Assembly (NCBI GenBank): GCA_948567375.1
Contig: OX419760.1
Coordinates: forward strand, 17,732,001 to 17,796,000
DNA: 64,000 nt
Direction: 5' to 3'
Source of the DNA: Lunularia cruciata
Lineage: Eukaryota > Streptophyta > Marchantiopsida > Lunulariales > Lunulariaceae
Shown here: one piece after another, positions 57,346 through 64,000 of the stretch
Layout of the letters: the number at the start of each line of letters is the position of its first letter
Numbering within the stretch: the first letter of the stretch is position 1
Made by a program: the position numbers and the translations under genes
The notes under the pieces: model-generated
What the model saw: the letters and a program-made list of their open reading frames with translations, nothing else
Database searches by the model: none
What the model was told of the DNA's origin: nothing

Positions 57346-57660
57346 TTTACTCCCGGACTAAGTTTTCACTTTGTCCTCAAAGTGAAGGTCTCTCTACCTT
57401 CTATGGTACATCTTCAACTTATCATGGTTAATCCTATCAAAGTGTCTTCCTCCCAACTCCTTGAGATCATAGGTGTAATTTCCCCACACCTTCTCCATTA
57501 TAAAAGGTCCAAAGTACTTAGGCAAAAACTTCTTTTGCACTCTCTTGAATCAAATGGAATCAAACAACAGTACCCAATCACCTTCTTTGAAAGGCTCCAC
57601 CTTCTTCTTGCCTTGCCTCTTGTCATAGCTCTCCTTTTGTTTCCTTTAGGCTTGCTCCAC

Positions 57661-58506
57661 TCAAACCATAACAACTCCTCTTGCCTCTTCCAACTCCATG
57701 AGTTGATCCTTCCTTGACTTCTCTACATCACCTCCTTGTGCTTTCTTCAATCTCCTATGAATGCTTTGGAAGGTAGGAAGATCAAAGTGAATAGGTAAGG
57801 TAGACTCAATACCATACACCAATTGAAATGGAGAATATCCGGTGGAAGTCTTCATGGTTGTCTTATACTCCCACAAAACTGCATGAATCTTCTTGTCCCA
57901 ATGATGTTTAGCCCCCTCCATTTCTGCATCTTTGGCCAACATCATGCACAAGGTCTGATTGGTTCTCTCTGCCAAGCCATTGGAATTTGGCTTATAGGAT
58001 GTAGTTACTCTATGTGTGATAGAGAAATATTGTAGCATGGCTGTAGTAATGCTTCCTGTAAACTCTCCTCCTCTATCAGAAACCAACTCCAAAGGGCATC
58101 CAAACCTAGTGATAATGCGTTCATAAAGAAATCTACCCACTTCATCTTCATTCTTGTCCCTCAATGGTCTAGCCTCAACCCACTTGGTAAGGTAATCAGT
58201 AACTACCACAATGTACCGATTGTTCCTTGGGGTTCTATTAAGAGGACCTACAAAATCAATTCCCCACTTCTCAAAAGGTCCTAGCAATGGAATTGATCTA
58301 AGTGGTGGAGTGGATGTACACTTTCTAGCAAAAGCTTGACAAACATGACAAGTTTTGCAATAATCAAGACAATCCTTGAAAATCCCTCTCCAATGGTAAC
58401 CTACATCTAGAATCTTGAAAGCAGTCACCTTTCCTGCAAAGTGTCCTCCACATACTAAACCTTCATGAAACTCCTTTATGAGTAGGATAGACTCTTCCTT
58501 ACCCAC
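57661..58506 (-). pseudogene. Integrase of B3 (nearly intact)
   Basis: Open for 281 codons. The zinc finger HEGLVCGGHFAGK ... CKTCHVCQAF is followed by the catalytic core KWGIDFVGPLN, LVSDRGGEFTG and NSNGLAERTNQTL (D,D,E). The tail is KTSTGYSPFQLVYGIESTLP. It is separated from RNase H by a single TGA (at about 58512) where Arg CGA is likely ancestral. It would join cDNA to the genome in an active copy. The end of the integrase and the stop region run on toward 57.4 kb. Confidence 0.9.
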
Positions 58507-58512
58507 TACTCT

Positions 58513-59895
58513 TCAAAGTAGACCATCTGCTCCTTGGTGAAAAAGAATATCCTCCACCATTGTGTAAGGTCTAGATCTTGCTGCAAGGGCCTTCCTCTCC
58601 CTAGCATGCATCCCTTCTGGATAGTTACCTCTTGTCACAAAATCCACAATCTCCTTGTACTCCATTGGAACCTCTTGAGTGATTGAGATTGTCATGAGCT
58701 CCTCATCCGGGAAGGAATCATCCACTGGCTCATCTCCATCATGAGCATAGGCTCTAGATAACAAATCAGCATTTGCATGTTTCTTTCCTGGCCTATCCTC
58801 AATGGTGTAGTCATACTCAGACAAGAGTACCATCCACCTTGCTAGTCTTCTTTCAACATTAGGCTTGTTAAAGATGTACTTCAAAGCCTTGTGATCTGTG
58901 ACAATGGTGGCTTTCCCTCCAATCAAGTAGTGTCTAAACTTCTTGAGACCAAAGATCACTGCCAACCCTTCTCTCTCCATGATAAAGTAGTTCTTCTCTG
59001 CTGAAACCATCTGCCTACTAACATAAGCTATTGGATGATCATGCCCATCTTGGTCTAATTGACTAAGAGTGCATCCTATAGCTACATTAGAAGCATCAGT
59101 GTAGAGGATGAAAGGCTTACTCCAATCAGGTTTAGCAAGAATTGGAGCTACAACAAGGGATTGCTTGAGCTCCTCAAAAGCTTTGAGAACCTCCTTGTCT
59201 TCCAAAATCACCATGTAATCTACACCCTTCTTCATGTAGATGGTCAATGCATAAGCCTTGTTGGAAAATGAGAAGATGAACCTCCTATAGTATCCAACCA
59301 TCCCCAAGAATTGGCATAACTTTGTCAAGCTTGAAGGGAATGGAAGGTCTGAGATTTTCCTCACCTTCTCAGGATCAACTGCTATTCCATCCTTGGAGAT
59401 GATGTGCCCCAAAAGTAGACCTTCTTCACATCCAAAAATGCACATCTCTGGGTTGAGTGATGCATTTGCCTCATCCAAGTGTTGCAAGACTTTGATAAGG
59501 TGCTCAAAGTGCTCCTCCTTGCTCCCATAGACACAAAAGTCATCAATGAAGTCTCTCATAAATTTCCCAATGAAAGGTTCAAATACCTTGTTCATGAACC
59601 GTTGGAATGTGGCAGGAGCATTGCAAAGCCCAAAAGGCATGACCTTGAAAGCGTAAGTTCCCCAAGGTGTGGTGAATGTGGTGAGTTGTTGATGCTCTGG
59701 TGCAATCTTGATTTGGTTATATCCACTATAACCATCTCCAAAACTATACCTCTCATGACATGCAACCTCCTCCAAGATCTCATCAATGAATGGCAATGGG
59801 TAGTAGTCCTTCTTGGTAACAACATTGAGCTTCTTGTAATCCACACATACCCAAAGCTTACCATTCTTTTTCTTCATAATGACAATTGGAGACAC
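58513..59895 (-). pseudogene. RT and RNase H of B3 (open, 460 codons)
   Basis: RT: MSPIVIMKKKNGKLWVCVDY, FGDGYSGYNQI, MPFGLCNAPATFQRFM, and catalytic FIDDFCVYG (Asp-Asp kept). RNase H: LYTDASNVAIGCTLSQ, MEREGLAVIFGL and IVTDHKALKYIF, ending KHANADLLSRA. At its N-terminal end two stops (TGA GAA TGA at about 59896-59904) separate it from the upstream frame. It is the best preserved RT in the window. Confidence 0.92.
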
Positions 59896-59901
59896 TCATT
59901 C

Positions 59902-61380
59902 TCAATTCTCTACCTCAAAGATAAATACAACCTCCTTGAGCTTATCAATCTCCTCCCTCACAACCAAAGATATTGGTGGGCTAATGCGATGTTGTTTTTG
60001 GCGGATTGGTCTTGCATGTGACTCTACCTCTATCTTGTGCTCCTCCAAGGTGACTTCCTTCAAATCCTTGTAATTAAAAGCAAACACATGGATGAACTTG
60101 CGGAAAATCTCCTCAAATCTCACCTTCTCCTCCTTGGTAACATTTGGACCATACTTGAGGATAGATAACCTTCTCTCTACCTCCTCAAGTGTCAATGGTG
60201 ATTTATCTGGGTCCTTTTGGTTGCTCATCGGTGGTCTTCGTGCAGGAGCATTGGGGTTATACTCCCTGGGTCCAAACCTCGGACCTTGATATGATGTGCT
60301 CGGTTGAGGCTGTACCTCTTGAGTTTGATACACCGCCTCTTCGTCATCGTCTTGGTTCCATCCCGGAACCCAATCAATTTGCTGCACCGGGAATGCATTA
60401 CGAGTATTGCATTCTGTGTTGGCGTGGCCGGATTTTTCACAGGCGGTGCACCACACATTAGATCGTCCAAATGCTGGGGCCTTTCTTTGGTCCTTAGCCC
60501 CAATCATCTGGATCTTGAAATCCGAAAAATCCTTGATGAGGGCATCTAGCTTCGTATCCACCTTATGTACACTCTTGGCTGGTGACGTCACTGGTTTCTT
60601 GCCTCCACATCTTCTGACTCGTCTTGGCTTTGATTCTTCTTCGGATTCCGAAGAAGAGCTTGAAGACGTAGAGGATTTGTCCGAAGAAGGGGAGGTACTG
60701 CGCGAAGCTCTCCTTCTGGGCTTCTTGCCCTTCTTCTCCCGATTTCTCTGGTTACCGGTAGAGTGAGAGTGTGCCGCTTCATAACGAGCGACATGTTTGA
60801 GTACTTTATCGAGGGAAGTTACGTTCCTCTCCCTGGCAAAGATTTGTATTTCTAGTGACAGGCCCGCAAGGAACCAGGTAATGGCTTGGGCATCGGAGTA
60901 TCCCACCACCCTCGATTGCTTGGGAACTCGGTTCAGTAATGCCATGAACCGCTCAGAGTAGTCTCTCAACTTCTCCTTCTTGCCCCGGTCCAAATCGTTT
61001 AGTGCCGCGAAGACACTCGTATCATAGTCAACCTCCCGGAATCGTTCCAGGAAGTTGTTTCTCAAGTCTGCCCAGTACGATGGTACAAACCCCTTCTGAG
61101 TCACATGCGTGTACCAGCTCCGAGCTTTCTTGCGAAGCAGACTTGGAAAAATTCTTAGTCGATCCGCCGAGTCATGCTCCTTGTTAGCAAAGGAGATGAC
61201 TTCGAATTCTTCAATGAATTCATCGGGGTCTTCGTCTTGTTCCGTCCCCTTATACTTCTGATAGGCGTGTCGGGTGACAGGAAGCGAAGTCATTGTTTGA
61301 TGCACTGGGATCGGCTGAGGTAATGTAGAACTTGACGGAACGGAAGAATTGGCATCAATCTTGGAGGCATATTCACAAGC
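59902..61380 (-). CDS. Chimeric frame of B3: foreign gag fused to family B pre-RT region
   Basis: One open frame of about 490 codons. From about 61380 to 61354 it is family B (EACEYASKID). From about 61353 to 60210 it is a gag unlike B1's, with YKGTEQDEDPDEFIEEFEVI, KKARSWYTHVTQKGFVPSYW, FARERNVTSLDKVLKHVARY, a Ser-rich basic stretch and a perfect zinc knuckle CTACEKSGHANTEC. From about 60210 it is family B again (DKSPLTLEEVERRLSILKYG ... FAFNYKDLKEVTLEEHKIE). The protease of B is missing. Both joins are in frame, so the chimera could be translated up to the two stops at its end. The insert has many CpGs while its flanks have few. Confidence 0.88.
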   Translation of the reverse strand, partial: ACEYASKIDANSSVPSSSTLPQPIPVHQTMTSLPVTRHAYQKYKGTEQDEDPDEFIEEFEVISFANKEHDSADRLRIFPSLLRKKARSWYTHVTQKGFVPSYWADLRNNFLERFREVDYDTSVFAALNDLDRGKKEKLRDYSERFMALLNRVPKQSRVVGYSDAQAITWFLAGLSLEIQIFARERNVTSLDKVLKHVARYEAAHSHSTGNQRNREKKGKKPRRRASRSTSPSSDKSSTSSSSSSESEEESKPRRVRRCGGKKPVTSPAKSVHKVDTKLDALIKDFSDFKIQMIGAKDQRKAPAFGRSNVWCTACEKSGHANTECNTRNAFPVQQIDWVPGWNQDDDEEAVYQTQEVQPQPSTSYQGPRFGPREYNPNAPARRPPMSNQKDPDKSPLTLEEVERRLSILKYGPNVTKEEKVRFEEIFRKFIHVFAFNYKDLKEVTLEEHKIEVESHARPIRQKQHRISPPISLVVREEIDKLKEVVFIFEVEN

Positions 61381-61383
61381 CTC

Positions 61384-61722
61384 TCATGGTGTTGGCTTGG
61401 CATTCACCACCCCCATTGATATTGGAGCTTTTGCCTTCTTCTTCTTCTTGCTCCTTGTAGAACTCAAACCACCTCTAAGCTCCTTTCTCAAGGTAGGGTT
61501 CAAAGCAATCAATTGGCCCACTGTGATGTTAGCCTTGTGACTACCAACATCCTCCAACACATTGTAGTTCCATTGTTGCTTTGAAATCAAGAAATCCTCC
61601 ATCCCCAACTTCTTCCTTGGAGTCTTTGTTGTTGATGGTGTTGAGGTGCGAGTGCTCCTAGTAGACATAGGAGTATCCTTGCTTGGAGTAAATCCTTGAG
61701 AAGAATGAACTATAACACTCAT
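61384..61722 (-). pseudogene. gag C-terminal part of B3
   Basis: 112-codon frame matching B1 50470-50800 (LGMEDFLISKQQWNYNVLED, VGQLIALNPTLRKELRGGL). It is separated from the chimeric frame by one TGA (GGA or CGA-like in B1's reading, PTPGEACEY). Upstream gag is missing: at 61722 the sequence meets an LTR in the opposite orientation. Confidence 0.85.
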
Positions 61723-62246
61723 TTGTGCATGTGTATGGTATTGTGATATTTAGCTTGGTATTACAAGTACTTAAGAGATATTATTTATATAGAGATAAAG
61801 GATGGTTCTATATTATTCATGGTTAGCTAAAGTTAGTCATAGCTAAGATAGAGGGGACCTTACTTTAGAGGAAGTAGAAAAGATGAGCATCACTATTTTG
61901 GATTTTAGTGTGTTGACTTGGTATTATTCCTAGGTGTTTGGCTTTGAGGAAAGAGTTGAGAACTCTTGGGCCCACAAGCCTTTTTGTTTTGGATTCTTCT
62001 TTAGCCCAAGGATAGCCCATGTGAAGGAATCCTTGACTTAGTGGTTGGGTCAAGATAAGACCACATGCTTAGGGGAATATGCCCATGTGAATGGATATTC
62101 CTTTCTACTTTTTGACTTTACTTGACTTTTAGTCTAGTAACTTGAGTTACTACGGTAATTAGTAACTTTGGTACGTAACTATTTCACAAGTATATAAACA
62201 AGGGGTGAGGAGGTACTCATCATCCTTTCATTTGCAACTATCTCTC
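61711..62246 (+). mobile_element. Truncated family B LTR in opposite orientation
   Basis: Starts TATAACACTCATTTG (worn TGTAACACCC) and matches about 535 bp of the LTR, breaking off at AACTATCTCTC. It points the opposite way to B3's other LTR (56656-57345), so it is not a normal 5' LTR of B3. Confidence 0.88.
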
Positions 62247-64000
62247 TGTGACAACCCGGCAAATATCACTTTTGCGGTAATCGGGTAAGTAAAGTTCGTT
62301 CCCGCAGAGATACGAGTCAGAAATGTCCAAATACAAAGTAAAGTAACAATTTCAGTTCTTCTTGAGTTCTTCTTTAGTCTCTCAGGTAGAAACCACACCC
62401 AGAAGAGAGTAACAAGCACTGACTCGCAGTCTTGTCACAAATTCACACTCCTTAATCACAACTCCATCAAATCTTTCCAAACAATCTTGATTGTGATGAT
62501 TCAGGCTCTCCCAAAAACGGCACTTCAGTGCAAAACGACTTTGCCTCAGAATTGTGTTCCACCCTTCCACCGAAGGCACAACTTCCTTGATCAAAATTGC
62601 TTCACATCAACTTCGCACTGCACTCACAAATGCAGAATACTACCAACACTACAATTCCTCTCAGATCTATCAAGGCATTGCTTCGATTGCACTACACTCA
62701 GGATCAAACACACAGAATGAAGATCAAGGCTGTGGATCCAACATCCAACAAGCACTCTGACTTGCACTTTGAATTTCTCCAAACATTCACAAACACAATT
62801 GCAAAGTTGATACTCAGAATCAAGCTCAAGTGACGAGCACTGCTTTACAGCACTTCGCTTTATCTATTCTTAGAAATAATGAGCACTGAACAACATTTCA
62901 TGCGAATGCCACTCTTAAATAGTGAAGCAATCGACAGTTCTAACAACTATACCGTTTCTACATCAACTGTTCTAACCTGCAGATCCGAAATGACTATGCA
63001 CCTCTTCATATCTGCCCCTTCAAATCTTGAATCGGTTACTAATCCGATCCGATGTCTACTTCTTCCTCGGCTTTCAAACCCGAACCCGAAGTAATCTTAC
63101 TTCCTACTACTCTGTCCTCGGGTTTCACAACTCCTACATCTTCTACCAGATCCAGCAATTCTCTTTCCTGATCTGAAATTGCACTATCTATCTAACTCTT
63201 CATCTTTCGACCCACTCTTCTCTACTGTCGCTGAGGGCAACTCCGAAGACATTTGGATCCCGATGTTATCTACGTCGGGTTTTGCTTTAACATCCTGCCG
63301 AAGCTTTTCTAACTCTATTCTTACTAAGTCTAATCTAATCGCGATATTGTCTTGTACTTCTAAGATCTTCCTATCTACACGAGTTCTCAATTTAATCAAC
63401 AAGACATTCAAATCTGTATCTTTCGCTTGCCTTCGCCTCATCTCCTGCACCAACAGCTTCACATAGGTAGTTCATCACATAGGTAGTTCTCTCCGGCTTC
63501 AGGAGGGCCATTAGTGCACTCACAATTCCCCTCCTCACTGGGTCCTTATAACTCTCAACTTTATACCCATTCTTCGTCCTCTTCGACAAGAAGGCTTCTC
63601 TCACCTCCTGCGTTTCTTGAGCTATCTCTCATTTCCCCAAGAACGTGGCCCCCTGCTCCGAGCCTGCCTCCTTCCCAAGTACGAGTCTCCAATCTGACTC
63701 TGTCCAGCGAGCCGGATTTCCTCTCTTCCCTTCTTCCTCGGGACCATCGAGACATTTACTCTTGATGATTTCTGTCATGAATCCTGGAAAACTTACGTTC
63801 CAATTCCATGCCAGAAAGGTGATCCGAAGTCGGCTCAAGACTTCGATCCTTGCTACTACATCTAATCTCCGAATTGCATGATTTCTCACTGCAAATTTGG
63901 AGTTCTTCTTCCCTCCTCCCATCTCTTCTACTTTCTTTCGGTCTCTCGATTTCTCTCTCTCGACTTCTCCCTTACACACTAACACGAGTCCAACGCTATG
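62247..64000 (-). other. Unidentified GC-richer segment with minus-strand frames
   Basis: Begins TGTGACAACCCGGC inside the B LTR and may be the end of an LTR element. To about 63.1 kb there is no gene. Minus frames at 63184-63462 (KLRTRVDRKILEVQDNIAIR, coiled-coil-like), 63392-63604 (DPVRRGIVSALMALLKPERT) and 63629-63985 (RKKVEEMGGGKKNSKFAVRN) are charged and lie close together. They resemble a broken gag-like or leader protein. I recognise no domain. The window ends inside it. Confidence 0.4.

Noticed and set aside
59479-60021. Plus-strand frame of 180 codons
   Set aside because: It is the antisense shadow of the well-supported RT of B3.
1-64000. tRNA, rRNA or organellar insertions
   Set aside because: No cloverleaf-like sequence with A and B boxes, no conserved rRNA stretch and no plastid or mitochondrial gene was recognised by eye. 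tRNAscan or Infernal would be the decisive test.

Overview
The window reads as nuclear DNA of a plant (streptophyte). One intact multi-exon host gene sits among densely nested LTR retrotransposons. The plant call rests on a plant-type pinin gene with GT-AG introns and a telo-box/site II promoter, on tRNA-iMet-type primer binding sites (TGGTATCAGAGC), and on plant-style chromoviruses. The species cannot be read from the sequence. A non-seed plant or a large TE-rich genome is plausible, but that is inference. Family letters A to E below are local names.

Left block (1-18234) is a nest of minus-strand family A chromoviruses (Ty3 elements with a C-terminal chromodomain). A4 (1-3120 plus 15738-18234) is split by A3 (3121-15737). 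A3 is itself split by a 5'-truncated Copia element (3899-~6115), by an unidentified insert (~6491-8361) and by the complete plus-strand element A2 (9183-14781). A2 has both LTRs, a primer binding site and a perfect 5-bp target duplication (TTGTT), but its gag-pol is broken by stops and frameshifts. A family B solo LTR (1216-1905) lies in A4's integrase.

Host block (about 18.2-32.7 kb). A 10-exon minus-strand gene for pinin (20327-25880, 450 aa) is complete and appears functional. Upstream there is a decayed PIF/Harbinger transposase (28.2-29.3 kb). A convergent ORF (30.3-31.3 kb) may be its SANT-like partner.

Block 32731-40132 is an LTR element (family E) with ~2.4-kb LTRs full of minisatellite-like modules. 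It has no recognisable gag or pol. Its interior carries an intronless, internally deleted copy of the host nucleolar gene ESF1 plus a coiled-coil segment.

Right block (40.1-62.2 kb) is another nest. Family C is a Ty3 element whose pol ends in a PHD finger. C1 is cut by A5, A5 by the opposite-strand A6, and A6 by B1 and C2. B1 is a family B element with two 690-bp LTRs that has lost RT, RNase H and most of the integrase. B3 (56656-~61722) keeps RT, RNase H and integrase almost open. In B3 the protease region has been replaced in frame by a gag from a different, CpG-richer element. From 62247 to the end lies unidentified, more GC-rich sequence.

The points most worth a second look are the ESF1 capture, the PHD-tailed retroelement, the gag-for-protease chimera, and the nesting order, which can be reconstructed from junctions and target duplications.
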